From Agromyces protaetiae (GTDB taxonomy: Bacteria > Actinomycetota > Actinomycetes > Actinomycetales > Microbacteriaceae), in contig NZ_CP133018.1 of NCBI RefSeq assembly GCF_030866785.1, positions 930,001 through 994,000 on the forward strand: a stretch of 64,000 nt of DNA, written 5' to 3'. The notes beneath the pieces were generated by a model. It was not told the origin of the DNA, did not search any database, and saw nothing but the letters and a program-made list of their open reading frames with translations. Position numbers and translations under genes: made by a program. This document shows positions 9,829-18,125 of this stretch, piece by piece. The number at the start of each line of letters is the position of its first letter. Positions within the stretch are counted from its first letter, which is position 1.

Positions 9829-10335
9829 CTACGGCGAAGGCGGACGGTAGATGGTTCCGCCGCCGGGCTGGAAGGCGAACCACGCCCGTGATCCGCCGGG
9901 TTCCGACGCGACGCGGCGCGCGAGCGCCGCGCGCTCCGCGCGTGCGGCTTCGGCCAATGCCCCGAATGCCGCCGAGGCATCCGGATTCGTCGGCGGCTCA
10001 GTCGACCGATAACGAAGCTTCCGCGACTGGTCCATCGGGTCGTCCGACCCGCTCGCGTACTCGACCTCGAAGGCCGAGCCGAGCTCGTCGCCCACCCGGG
10101 CGGCGAGGCCGGGAAGCTCGGCCGTGAGTCGAGCGGGCAGCTCGGGCGACGGCCATCTCTCGCCAGCGGCGAGTCCCTCGCCGTGCCGTCGGCCCCAGGC
10201 GCGGAGCGCATCGGTGAGCGCCGGGCTCAGACGCGCCTCCTCGTACCGCACCGGATAGGGGAACCACAGCACACTGTCGACGTAGTCGTAGAACAGTCGA
10301 ACGATCTCCTGCTCGTACCGCCAGTAGTCCTCCAC
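9829..10335 (-). CDS. Conserved protein of unknown function, tandem paralogue A
   Basis: 168 residues, soluble, starting MEDYWRYEQEIVRL. It aligns along its length with the next gene (10404-10889): shared blocks are YxRYExExVRL at the start, LWFPxPV, LAARVGDELGSAFEVEYA near the middle, RYRS, and TNPDASAAF. No enzyme motif is evident. It is the downstream member of a same-strand pair, so the two are probably a duplication. Confidence 0.7.
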   Translation of the reverse strand: MEDYWRYEQEIVRLFYDYVDSVLWFPYPVRYEEARLSPALTDALRAWGRRHGEGLAAGERWPSPELPARLTAELPGLAARVGDELGSAFEVEYASGSDDPMDQSRKLRYRSTEPPTNPDASAAFGALAEAARAERAALARRVASEPGGSRAWFAFQPGGGTIYRPPSP

Positions 10336-10403
10336 GCGGCCGAGCCTACGCCGGTGCCCGCGTTCCCCGCACGCCGCTCCTCACGCCCCGGTCGGGCGTC
10401 GGG

Positions 10404-10889
10404 TCACTGCCGCGGGCGGCGTGGGCGCGGCCGAAACAGTTCGCCCGTGCGGTTGCCTAAGGTGAACGGGCCGCCGACGCCGCCCTGGCCGAGCATCTCG
10501 GCCGCGTTGGGCGTCGCCGCCCAGGCGGCCTCGTCGGCGAGCTCCGCATGGCGAGCACGCGCGGCGGTGGCTCGAGCTTCGAATGCCGCCGAGGCATCCG
10601 GATTCGTCGCCGGCTGCGACGAACGGTACCGAGCCGGGCGTGACCGCCTCCACGGCAACCGACTTCGACGCGGCGTTGCGTACTCGACCTCGAAGGTCGA
10701 GCCGAGTTCGTCGCCGATCCGGGCCGCGAGGGCGGCGAGATCGCCGCTCGGGGCGCGGAGCGCCGCGGCCAGGCCGGGGGAGAACGCGGCCTCTCCGGGC
10801 TCGACCGGGTCGGGGAACCAGACCTCGAGTGCGCCGCCGTCATGGACGAGCCGCACGGTCTCGAGTTCGTACCGGGCGTAATCAGCCAT
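10404..10889 (-). CDS. Conserved protein of unknown function, tandem paralogue B
   Basis: 161 residues, starting MADYARYELETVRL. Same architecture as the gene at 9829-10335: VWFPDPV, LAARIGDELGSTFEVEYA, RYRS and TNPDASAAFEA are conserved, while the C-terminal third diverges (AEMLGQGGVGGPFTLGN here, a Phe/Gly-rich tail in the paralogue). The two genes are 68 bases apart and same-strand. The shared DASAAF segment contains the GAGGCATCC oligomer in both copies. Confidence 0.7.
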   Translation of the reverse strand: MADYARYELETVRLVHDGGALEVWFPDPVEPGEAAFSPGLAAALRAPSGDLAALAARIGDELGSTFEVEYATPRRSRLPWRRSRPARYRSSQPATNPDASAAFEARATAARARHAELADEAAWAATPNAAEMLGQGGVGGPFTLGNRTGELFRPRPRRPRQ

Positions 10890-11018
10890 GCCGGCAGGCT
10901 ACGGCCCGCACACCGAACGAAGGCGGGGGTCGCGGCGGGGGCGGATGGTGTGTATATGGGCGGCTCGTCTCCGCTCCGGAACGTCACGGTACGCCTGCGT
11001 ACCAGTCCGGGGCGCACC

Positions 11019-11051
11019 GAAGACCCGGCCCCCAGAGGAGACCGGGTCTTC
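11019..11051 (-). terminator. Stem-loop after the 11085 membrane gene
   Basis: GAAGACCCGG (11019-11028) pairs perfectly with CCGGGTCTTC (11042-11051) around a 13-base loop, about 35 bases past the stop of the minus-strand gene that ends at 11085. Confidence 0.75.
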
Positions 11052-11084
11052 GACCGAATGGGCGTGGCGGGAGCTCCGCCGGGG

Positions 11085-11861
11085 TCAGCGCTTCGCGACC
11101 AGGCGCACACCGGCGACGATCAGCGGCGCGTAGCAGAGCGTCGCCGCGATGACGCCGATCGGACCGCCGAGGACGGCGGGGAGGATCCAAGGCAGGAACG
11201 CCAGCGGTGCGACCCACCACGAGATCGCCTTCGCCCGGGCCAGACCGAGCGAGAGGCCCGCGATGCCGAGGATGCCGGCCGCCATGCCCGAGTACTGCCA
11301 GATCGCGACGGATCCCTCCTTCGCGGCCGCGTCGATCGCGGCAGCACTCTCGAGGGGCAGGAAGTTGCCCATGCTCACAAGGAACCAGTCCGAGAGCAGC
11401 AGCCCCGACATCTGGATCGCCCCGAACGCGAGCACGACGGAGGCGATCGACATCCACACCCGGCCGCGTCGGCCGCGTACGAGGCCGAGCGCGGCGATCG
11501 CGCCGAACGCGAGCGCGACCCAGCCGTAGTGCAGGAAGTTGGCGGACGCGAGGCTCAGTGCAGGGTCGGCCGCGAGTGAGGCGATGTACCCCTCGTTGCC
11601 GGGAGCCGTCTGCTGCGGCGACGTGAGCATGCCGCCCGCGAACAGCAGGGGCGCAGCGATGAGGCCGAGGCCGCCGAGGCGCTGCAGCCGATTGGGCCGT
11701 ACGGGGCCGAGTTCGACGCCGCGCTTCGCGCGGGGTGCGTTCGTCGAAGCATCCGTCGTGCTGGCGATCCGCGCCGCGGGAACGGGGGCGCTCTCGCGGG
11801 GGCGCGGGGCGGCGACGGGCTCGGCCGCCGAGGTCACCATGCTGGGGTCGAAGAGGTTCAT
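11085..11861 (-). CDS. Multi-pass membrane protein, unknown function
   Basis: 258 residues from the ATG at 11861, which is preceded by AGGAAGG. The first 60 residues are Pro/Ala/Ser-rich and soluble; about six hydrophobic helices follow (for example LGGLGLIAAPLLFAGGML, YGWVALAFGAIAALGLV, WMSIASVVLAFGAIQMSGLLL, WVAPLAFLPWILPAVLGG). The arrangement resembles small conserved actinobacterial membrane proteins with an extracellular loop rich in PGNEGYIASLA. No function can be assigned. It is alone on its strand, bounded by hairpins on both sides. Confidence 0.72.
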   Translation of the reverse strand: MNLFDPSMVTSAAEPVAAPRPRESAPVPAARIASTTDASTNAPRAKRGVELGPVRPNRLQRLGGLGLIAAPLLFAGGMLTSPQQTAPGNEGYIASLAADPALSLASANFLHYGWVALAFGAIAALGLVRGRRGRVWMSIASVVLAFGAIQMSGLLLSDWFLVSMGNFLPLESAAAIDAAAKEGSVAIWQYSGMAAGILGIAGLSLGLARAKAISWWVAPLAFLPWILPAVLGGPIGVIAATLCYAPLIVAGVRLVAKR

Positions 11862-11952
11862 GATCAGGCCTTCCTGTGTGTGGTCGGCCGCTCTTCGGCC
11901 GTGATCCCAGATTCCCGGGCCGCCGCCCCGGGCCCACAGTGAGCGGCGTCCC

Positions 11953-11985
11953 GCGGATGTCCCGACTCCCGCCCGGGACATCCGC
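11953..11985 (-). terminator. Stem-loop after the two-component operon
   Basis: GCGGATGTCCCG (11953-11964) pairs perfectly over 12 bases with CGGGACATCCGC (11974-11985), with a 9-base loop. It lies downstream of the response-regulator gene (stop at 12089) and upstream of the 11861 start, so it most likely terminates the kinase-regulator transcript. The rest of the gap 11862-12088 holds the tandem repeat below. Confidence 0.75.
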
Positions 11986-12035
11986 CCGCTCGCCCGCCAA
12001 CCCCGCCCGCGCGGGCGGCAGCCGATGCGCGGGCG

Positions 12036-12110
12036 GCGTCAGCCGCGCCCGAGCCCCGCGGCGTCAGCCGCGCCCGAGCCCCGCGGCGTCAGCCGCGCCC
12101 GAGCCCCGCG
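12036..12110. repeat. 25-bp tandem repeat, three copies, across a stop codon
   Basis: Three identical 25-base units begin at 12036, 12061 and 12086 (each starts GCGTCAGCCGCGCCCGAGCC). The unit nearest the gene contains the stop of the response regulator (12089-12091) and its last codons; the other two repeat the same coding end plus stop downstream. Confidence 0.9.
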
Positions 12111-12748
12111 TCGCGGGCGCGCACGATCGCCTCGGCGCGGTCGGCGACCTGCAGCTTCGCAAAGATGTTCGACACGTTGTTGCGCACGGTCTTCGGCGAC
12201 AGGAACAGCGCCTGCGCGATCTGCGGGTTCGACCGCCCGGCCGCGAGCAGGTCGAGCACCTCGCGCTCGCGCGCGGTCAGCTGCGGGAACACCTCGGCCG
12301 GCGAGTTCGCCGGGCCCGCGGCGAAGAACGCCGCCACGCGTTGCGCGATCGCGGCGCCGAACACGAGCTCCCCGCCCGCCACGGCCCGGATCGCGCGCAG
12401 GATCTCGTGCTGACTCGCCCCCTTCACGAGGTAGCCGCGCGCGCCGGCGCGCATCGCCGCGAACACGGTCTCATCGTCCTCCGACATCGTGAGCACGACG
12501 ACGGCGAGATGCGGATGCCTCGTCACGAGCTCGCGCGTCGCGGCGATGCCGTCGAGGTTCGGCATCTGCACGTCCATCACGACGACGTCGAGCTCGTGCT
12601 CGTCGATCGCGCGCAGCGCCTCCTCGCCGTCGGCGGCGGTGCCGGCGACCGCCACCTCCCCGGTCGAGTCGAGCAGCATCGACAGCCCGTCGCGGTACAC
12701 GGGGTGATCGTCGACGAGCAGTACGCGGATCGGCTCAGTGTCGGACAT
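12089..12748 (-). CDS. NarL/LuxR-type response regulator
   Basis: 219 residues: receiver domain (about 1-120) with the acidic pocket VDD at 12-14, phosphoacceptor D59 in VVMDVQMPN, and the conserved K in YLVKGA; then a LuxR-type helix-turn-helix beginning LTAREREVLDLLAAG with SPKTVRNNVSNIFAKL as recognition region. It shares 14 bases with the end of the upstream histidine kinase gene, so the pair is translated together and forms one two-component system. The stimulus is unknown. Its 3' end has been tandemly triplicated (12036-12110). Confidence 0.93.
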   Translation of the reverse strand: MSDTEPIRVLLVDDHPVYRDGLSMLLDSTGEVAVAGTAADGEEALRAIDEHELDVVVMDVQMPNLDGIAATRELVTRHPHLAVVVLTMSEDDETVFAAMRAGARGYLVKGASQHEILRAIRAVAGGELVFGAAIAQRVAAFFAAGPANSPAEVFPQLTAREREVLDLLAAGRSNPQIAQALFLSPKTVRNNVSNIFAKLQVADRAEAIVRARDAGLGRG

Positions 12749-15137
12749 CGGCGGGAGCCTCCTCGGCGTCTGGTTCGGCAGCGTCGGTCGTCGTCAGTGC
12801 GGATGCCTCGGAGCGGGCGGATGCCTCGGAGCGGGCGGATGCCTCGGCGCTGGCGTCTGCCTCGGGCTCCACGTCGCCCGCCGGGCCGGGAATCGGCAGG
12901 AGTGCGACGAGGCGAGTGCCCGCCGCATGCTCCCCGTGCGTCGCGTGGGAAGTCGAAACGTGGGTTGACGGCGTGGAGGGGTGGCTTCCGACCCACGTTC
13001 CGACTTCCAACACACCGTCGGCGGTCTGGGGCACGGCCGAGTCGACCGCCGTGAGGGTCAGCGACCCGCCGAGCTCTTCGGCGCGTTCGCGCATCGAGCG
13101 CAGCCCGACGCCGCGCGTCGCGTCAGCGGGGATGCCCGCCCCGTCGTCGACGACCTCGACGCGGAGCATCCGTCCGTCCGCCTCCGGCGCAGTATCCGTG
13201 CGCGCGTCACCTGCGGCCAGGGCTCGAGGCAGCCGTCCCGCATCGGCGCGCGGCGACTCGACCGACAACGTCACCGACACCCGCGCCGCGCCCGAGTGCG
13301 TGCGCGCGTTCGCGAGCGCCTCCGCCGCGATGCGGAACGCGGCGACCTCGGCCGCCGGAGGCAGGTCGCGCGGCAGCGCGGCCGAGACCGACACGGACAT
13401 CCCGCCGCCGGACAGCCGTTCGCCGAGCTGCTCGACGGCGCGGCCGAGCCCCAGGTCGTCGAGCGCCGGCGGCCGCAGGTCGTGGGCGATACGGCGGATC
13501 TCCGCGATGACCTCGGTCTGCTCGTCGATCGCGGCGTCGAGCAGATCGAGCGACCGCGCGGGTTCGCGCGACGCGAGATTGCGCGAGGTCTCGAGCCGGA
13601 GCTTCACGCCAGCGAGCAGCGGGCCGAGCCCGTCGTGCAGGTCGCGGCGGAGCCGCGAGCGCTCCGCTTCGCGCGCGAGCACGAGGCGTTCCCGGATCTC
13701 CTGCAGCTCGCGGCCGAGCTCGGCGTTGCGGATGGCGGCGGCCGCGAACTGCACGAGGTCGCCGAGCAGGCGCTGATCGCGCGCGGAGACGACCGGGCGG
13801 CGGCTCGCGTCCAGCTCGATCCGTCCGATGACCTCGCCCGAGTACTCGATCGGGATGGTCGTGACGTCGGCGACCCGCTCGCCCGCCTCCGCCGCGAGGG
13901 TCGCGCCGCCGCCGCCTCCGCCTCCGGCTCCGTCGGCCCCGAGCGCGTCGAGCTCGACGCGCACGAACCGTGCCGCGAACGCCTCCGCGATCGTCTCGGC
14001 GAGGGCGCGGATCCGGGACGCCGCGTCGGGCGTTCGTTCGAGCCGTTCCCCGAGCGAGGACACCACGCCGTAGGGGTCCGCGCGGCGCCCGCTCACGAGC
14101 CGGCTCGCGAGTGCGAACAGGCGGCCGCGGAGCGGCGCGTAGGCCACGGTGACGGCGATCACCGAGAGCAGCATGGCCACGCGATCGTCGATGGCGCTGC
14201 CGATCGCGAGCAGCACGAGCACGTCGACCGCGACGATCGCCGCCACGAGCACCGCGTACACGAGCGTCCACGACAGCAGCCGGTCGATGGCGTACAGCCG
14301 GTATCGGGTCACCGCGACGACCACGGATGCGGCGATGAGCCCCTGCGTCACGGCGAGCAGCACGTCGACGATCTGCGTCGGCACGAACGGGAAGATCGCG
14401 AGCGCCGCGACGAACACGAGCCCGGACCAGAGCAGCCAGCGCAACTGCGCCCGTGCTTCCGCGGTCGCGCCGAAGCGCCGGCTGACGCAGACGACGAGCG
14501 CGAGCACCAGGCTCGCCATCAGGCACGGGCCTGACGCGCCGAGCAGCGCCGCCCACCAGGCATCCGGAATCAGCGGAAGTGACAGCGACCACCCGCCGAA
14601 CACCTCGAGCAGCTCGGCCCGCGCTGCGTCGTCCTCGACGAGCGCGCCGACCGGCGCGAACACGAACGCGAACGGCATCACGAGGCCGAGCGCGATCGCC
14701 ACGATCGACACCACACGCCACGCCCCGCCGCGCAGCCGCCCGTCGGGGAACAGCACGAGCAGCAGCGTCACCGGCAGGATCAGCACCGACCCCGCGCGCG
14801 TGAAGAACCAGAAGGCGGGCGCCGCCCACCAGGCGTCGCGGTCGGTGTACCAGGCGAGGTTCACGGCCGCCGACGCGAGCCCGTCGATCACCCAGAGCGC
14901 ACCGAAGCCGGCCAGGACCACCGCGATCGGATGCCACGGCAACCGCCAGAGCAGCAGACACCCGGGGATCAGCAGCGCGACACCCGGCAGCACGCCCGAC
15001 CAGCCCGCCGACATCGGCGGGTCGGGGTACGCCGGAAGCACCGCGAGGTCGATCGCAATCGCCGCGATCGCGGCCACGGCCGACACGAACGCGATCGCGA
15101 GGGTCGCGATGCGGCTCGTGCGGCGCGCGGGTGACAT
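12735..15137 (-). CDS. NarL-type sensor histidine kinase (HisKA_3/HATPase_c)
   Basis: 800 residues from the ATG at 15137. About 400 N-terminal residues form many membrane helices, then a GAF-like segment, the HisKA_3 dimerisation motif with phosphoacceptor His in RRDLHDGLGPLLAG, and a HATPase_c domain (EALANARTHS; DDGAGIPADATRGVGLRSMRERA). Between the G2-type loop and the last strand (SLTL ... GTRLVALLPI) there is an unusual Ser/Thr/His-rich insertion of about 40 residues that coincides with an 18-bp inverted repeat in the DNA. The C-terminal tail contains an 18-base repeat read as SEASAR. It is the first gene of the pair with the response regulator. Divergent from the esterase gene. Confidence 0.9.
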   Translation of the reverse strand: MSPARRTSRIATLAIAFVSAVAAIAAIAIDLAVLPAYPDPPMSAGWSGVLPGVALLIPGCLLLWRLPWHPIAVVLAGFGALWVIDGLASAAVNLAWYTDRDAWWAAPAFWFFTRAGSVLILPVTLLLVLFPDGRLRGGAWRVVSIVAIALGLVMPFAFVFAPVGALVEDDAARAELLEVFGGWSLSLPLIPDAWWAALLGASGPCLMASLVLALVVCVSRRFGATAEARAQLRWLLWSGLVFVAALAIFPFVPTQIVDVLLAVTQGLIAASVVVAVTRYRLYAIDRLLSWTLVYAVLVAAIVAVDVLVLLAIGSAIDDRVAMLLSVIAVTVAYAPLRGRLFALASRLVSGRRADPYGVVSSLGERLERTPDAASRIRALAETIAEAFAARFVRVELDALGADGAGGGGGGGATLAAEAGERVADVTTIPIEYSGEVIGRIELDASRRPVVSARDQRLLGDLVQFAAAAIRNAELGRELQEIRERLVLAREAERSRLRRDLHDGLGPLLAGVKLRLETSRNLASREPARSLDLLDAAIDEQTEVIAEIRRIAHDLRPPALDDLGLGRAVEQLGERLSGGGMSVSVSAALPRDLPPAAEVAAFRIAAEALANARTHSGAARVSVTLSVESPRADAGRLPRALAAGDARTDTAPEADGRMLRVEVVDDGAGIPADATRGVGLRSMRERAEELGGSLTLTAVDSAVPQTADGVLEVGTWVGSHPSTPSTHVSTSHATHGEHAAGTRLVALLPIPGPAGDVEPEADASAEASARSEASARSEASALTTTDAAEPDAEEAPADVRH
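12801..12854. repeat. 18-bp tandem repeat in the kinase tail
   Basis: Three units, each starting GGATGCCTCGG, begin at 12801, 12819 and 12837. They encode the Ala/Ser/Glu-rich tail of the kinase about 20 codons before its stop. Each unit contains the window-wide GGATGCCTC oligomer. Confidence 0.85.
12948..13008. repeat. 18-bp inverted repeat inside the kinase gene
   Basis: GGAAGTCGAAACGTGGGT (12948-12965) and ACCCACGTTCCGACTTCC (12991-13008) pair at 17 of 18 positions around 25 bases. The element adds in-frame codons within the ATPase domain and shares its ACCCACGTTC core with the intergenic repeats at 4386 and 4405. Confidence 0.8.
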
Positions 15138-15276
15138 GCGCTCATGTTGGCAGCACGGGTGTCCCGTTGTCACGGGACCACGGTCCCGTCCAGCGGCGAT
15201 CTCGGGGGTGTCCTCGCGCAGAGGGCCACACTCGGCACGGCTGGACGCGGCGCCGCGTCTCCGCTTCCATGGGCTT

Positions 15277-16362
15277 ATGGCCCCCATCGACCCGACCCTC
15301 CTCGAGATCCCTGCCGGCGCCGAAGACGTGACGGTCGTGCGCGCGATCGACGGGCTGAGCTACATCGACCCGGACGACCCGGCGATGCCGTCGTACCGGG
15401 TCATCGCGAACAACCGGCAGCCGGTCGCGCTGCGCGACATGATGATCAGGCCCGTACGCACGGGCTACATCGGCGCCGACCAGCCCAAGCCGGACCCGGC
15501 GCTCGTTCCGCCCACGGGCGCCGAAGCCGTGCCCGACGTCGACGTGACGGTCGTCTACCTGCCGGTGCGCGACGGGGTCGCACGTGCACAGATCTCCCGG
15601 CCGAAGGACGAAGCAGCAGGTGCAGCCCGGCCGCAGTCCGCGGCGCACGAGGCATCCCTCCCCGTGATCCTCTACGTGCACGGCGGCGGCTTCACGGTCG
15701 GGTCGAGCGACGACACCGACTATCTGACGCGCCGGCTCGCGCGCGACAACGGCGCGCTCGTGGTGTCGGCCGACTACCGGCTCGCGCCGGAGCATCCGTT
15801 TCCGACGCCGCTCGACGACGTCGTCGACGTCTACCGGTTCCTGACGACGGATGCCTCCCGCCTCGGCGGCGATGCGTCCCGCATCGCGGTCGCGGGTGAC
15901 TCGGCGGGGTCGAACTACGCCGCCGTGATCCCGCTGGTCGCGCGCGAGCGCGGGCTGCCCGCGCCGAGCGCCGTGGTCATGCTGGGCGCGTTCGTGGACT
16001 TCGTGCAGGAGCGGTGGGACTCGTTCCAGCGGCTCGCGCCCCGCGGCATCGTGTATGACAGCCCCTTCTTCGGGTTCATCCGCAGCGCGTACCTGCCGAC
16101 GACGCCGTGGACCGAGCCGCTCGCGAGCCCGATCTACGCCGATCTCTCGGCGTACCCGCCCGCGTATCTCACCGCGGGCACGCACGACCCGATCGTCGAC
16201 TCGGCGAAGGCGTTCGTCGCGCTGCTCGACGGCCACGAGGTGCCGGCCGTCGGCTACTGGCCCGAGGGCATGCCGCACGGCTACTACTTCTTCCCGGGCG
16301 TGCACGCCGAGGGCGACGTCGCGTACGAGCAGGTGCGCGACTTCCTGTCGCAGCACCTCTGA
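15277..16362 (+). CDS. Alpha/beta hydrolase, HSL-type carboxylesterase
   Basis: 361 residues. Hormone-sensitive-lipase motifs are present: oxyanion HGGGF (about 145-149) and nucleophile elbow GDSAG (about 208-212), with DPIV providing the acid and PHGYYF the histidine near the C-terminus. The first 110 residues are a family cap region. These enzymes hydrolyse short-chain esters in the cytoplasm; the natural substrate is unknown. ATG at 15277 chosen by the domain start. Divergent from the kinase gene; the 139-base spacer shows no clear operator. Confidence 0.88.
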   Translation: MAPIDPTLLEIPAGAEDVTVVRAIDGLSYIDPDDPAMPSYRVIANNRQPVALRDMMIRPVRTGYIGADQPKPDPALVPPTGAEAVPDVDVTVVYLPVRDGVARAQISRPKDEAAGAARPQSAAHEASLPVILYVHGGGFTVGSSDDTDYLTRRLARDNGALVVSADYRLAPEHPFPTPLDDVVDVYRFLTTDASRLGGDASRIAVAGDSAGSNYAAVIPLVARERGLPAPSAVVMLGAFVDFVQERWDSFQRLAPRGIVYDSPFFGFIRSAYLPTTPWTEPLASPIYADLSAYPPAYLTAGTHDPIVDSAKAFVALLDGHEVPAVGYWPEGMPHGYYFFPGVHAEGDVAYEQVRDFLSQHL

Positions 16363-16392
16363 TCTCGTGCGGTGCGGCGACCGGCCAACGGA

Positions 16393-17400
16393 TCAGGCGG
16401 CGGTCGGCGCGGTGTTCGACAGCGCCGCGCGCACCTCCGCTTCGACGAGCTCGCCGTTGATCGCGGCGCCGGCCATGGAGCCGGCCGACATGGCGTAGGG
16501 CACGGAGGAGCGGCCGTCGGTCAGGTTGCCCGCGGCCGACAGGCCGGGCACGCTCGTGCGCCCCATGGCATCGACCTGGACCCAGTCGACCCCGTCGGGT
16601 CCGGTGGCGAACTCGGCGCCGAGCGTGCGCAGCAGCGCGTCGTTCGGCACGGGCGTCGCGCTGACGAAGATCACGTCGGCGGCGGTCACGGTGCCGTCGG
16701 TGAGGCGGATGCCTCGCAGCGCACCCTGCTCGTCGGCGACCACGGCCTCGACCGCCCGCTCCTCGACCGCGATGCCTCGTGCGTCCAGCCCGGCGCGCGC
16801 CTCCGGCGCGAGCTCGATCCCGCCGGATGCGGTCCCGGCGGCGAACACCGTCACGTCGGGTGAGAGCTGCCGCAGGATCTGCGTGGCGTGCACGTACATC
16901 GGGTTCGTGATGAGCACCGCGATGCGCCGGTCGCGGTGCTCCCAGCCGTCGCAGTAGGGGCAGAGGAACGCCCCGCGGCCCCACTGCTCGGTGAGCCCCG
17001 GCACGTCGGGAAGCTCGTCGCGCAGGCCGGTGGCGAGGAGCATCCGTCTCGCTTCGTGCCGCTCGCCGTCGGCGAGCGTGACCGCGAAGCCGCCCCCGAG
17101 ACCCTCGCCGCCCCCGGGACCGTCGCCGTCGCCGTCGATGACGGATGCCTCGGCGATCTCGCCCGACCGGATCACGACGCCGTCGTACCGGCCGAGCTCG
17201 GCGCGGCCTGCGGCGAGCAGGTCGAGAGGTGAGGTGTGGTCGCGGCCGAGCACGCCGTGCATGTGCCCCGCGAAGCGGTTGCGCGGTGCGCCGCCGTCGA
17301 CGACCAGCACGCGCCGGCGCATGCGGCCGAGCATGAGTGCGGCGCTGAGTCCGGCGCTGCCGCCGCCGGCGATGATGACGTCCCAGGTGGTCTGCTGCAT
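16393..17400 (-). CDS. FAD-dependent thioredoxin-reductase-like oxidoreductase
   Basis: 335 residues from the ATG at 17400. An N-terminal Rossmann motif VIIAGGGSAGLSAA binds FAD, C147-P-Y-C150 in LCPYCDGWE is a redox-active pair, and the C-terminal FAD motif is seen in GLSAAGNLTDG. The NADPH-binding half has PMYVHATQIL in place of a clean GxGxxA, so the electron donor is unclear. It belongs to the branch of TrxR-like proteins that includes small-molecule disulfide oxidases, not the main TrxB. Divergent from an XRE-cupin regulator with a palindrome in the shared promoter, suggesting control by it. Confidence 0.85.
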   Translation of the reverse strand: MQQTTWDVIIAGGGSAGLSAALMLGRMRRRVLVVDGGAPRNRFAGHMHGVLGRDHTSPLDLLAAGRAELGRYDGVVIRSGEIAEASVIDGDGDGPGGGEGLGGGFAVTLADGERHEARRMLLATGLRDELPDVPGLTEQWGRGAFLCPYCDGWEHRDRRIAVLITNPMYVHATQILRQLSPDVTVFAAGTASGGIELAPEARAGLDARGIAVEERAVEAVVADEQGALRGIRLTDGTVTAADVIFVSATPVPNDALLRTLGAEFATGPDGVDWVQVDAMGRTSVPGLSAAGNLTDGRSSVPYAMSAGSMAGAAINGELVEAEVRAALSNTAPTAA

Positions 17401-17430
17401 GGTTCGATGGTGCGCGAGCGTAGGGTGGAA

Positions 17431-17448
17431 CGGCAAGCCGGTTTGCCG
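17431..17448. promoter_or_regulatory. Palindromic operator between oxidoreductase and XRE-cupin genes
   Basis: CGGCAA-GCCGGT-TTGCCG, perfect 6-bp arms with a 6-base spacer, in the 71-base divergent region. A TAGGGT hexamer at 17421 could be a -10 for the plus-strand gene. Binding by the 17472 regulator is inference. Confidence 0.55.
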
Positions 17449-17471
17449 GAACAGCAACGAACGGATGCCTC

Positions 17472-18074
17472 ATGACCGACGCCGACACGCCCGCGCCCGA
17501 CCTCGACCGCATGCTCGACGGCGTCGCGCCGCGCCTGCGCGCCCTGCGCACGCGCCGCGGGCTGACGCTCGCCGACCTGGCCGAGCAGACGGGCATCTCG
17601 GTCAGCACGCTCTCGCGGCTCGAGTCCGGTGGGCGGCGGCCGACGCTCGACCTGCTCATCCGCCTCGCGGCCGTGTATCGCGCGAGCCTCGACGACCTGG
17701 TCGGCGCCCCGCAGATCGCCGATCCGCGCGTCCATCCGAAGACGATCTACCGCCACGGCCGCGCGATGATCCCGTTGACCCGGAGCAACCCCGACGTGCA
17801 GGCGTTCAAGATGGTGCTGCCCGGGCATTCGCCGGAGGAGTCGGTCGAACAGCGCGCCCACGAGGGCTACGACTGGATCTACGTGCTGAGCGGCCGGGTC
17901 AGGCTCGCCCTGGGCGACGAGGAGTTCGTGCTCGAGCCGGGTGAGGCGGCCGAGTTCGACACCCGTACGCCGCACGGCACGGCAAGCGCCTCGCTCGAGC
18001 CCGCCGAGATCCTGAACCTGCTCACGCCGCAGGGTGAGCGGGTGCACGTGCGGGGGCGGCCGGGCGTCGTGTAG
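17472..18074 (+). CDS. XRE-family regulator with C-terminal cupin domain
   Basis: 200 residues. Helix-turn-helix of Cro/CI type at about 20-75 (LRALRTRRGLTLADLAEQ; GISVSTLSRLESG), followed by a cupin at about 110-190 (EGYDWIYVLSGRVRL; LEPGEAAEFD; PHGTAS). The cupin probably senses a small molecule. The GGATGCCTC oligomer sits directly before the ATG, leaving no recognisable ribosome site, so translation may be leaderless. It is divergent from the TrxR-like gene, its probable target. Confidence 0.9.
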   Translation: MTDADTPAPDLDRMLDGVAPRLRALRTRRGLTLADLAEQTGISVSTLSRLESGGRRPTLDLLIRLAAVYRASLDDLVGAPQIADPRVHPKTIYRHGRAMIPLTRSNPDVQAFKMVLPGHSPEESVEQRAHEGYDWIYVLSGRVRLALGDEEFVLEPGEAAEFDTRTPHGTASASLEPAEILNLLTPQGERVHVRGRPGVV

Positions 18075-18078
18075 GGTC

Positions 18079-18110
18079 GTAGTGACCAGAATGCTTGATC
18101 TGGTCACTAC
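18079..18110. promoter_or_regulatory. TetR operator, perfect 12-bp inverted repeat
   Basis: GTAGTGACCAGA (18079-18090) and TCTGGTCACTAC (18099-18110) are exact complements with an 8-base spacer. The palindrome ends just before the GGAAGGAG ribosome site of the TetR gene, so it is very likely the autoregulatory operator for the TetR-hydrolase pair. Confidence 0.85.
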
Positions 18111-18125
18111 GGAAGGAGCCGGCGG

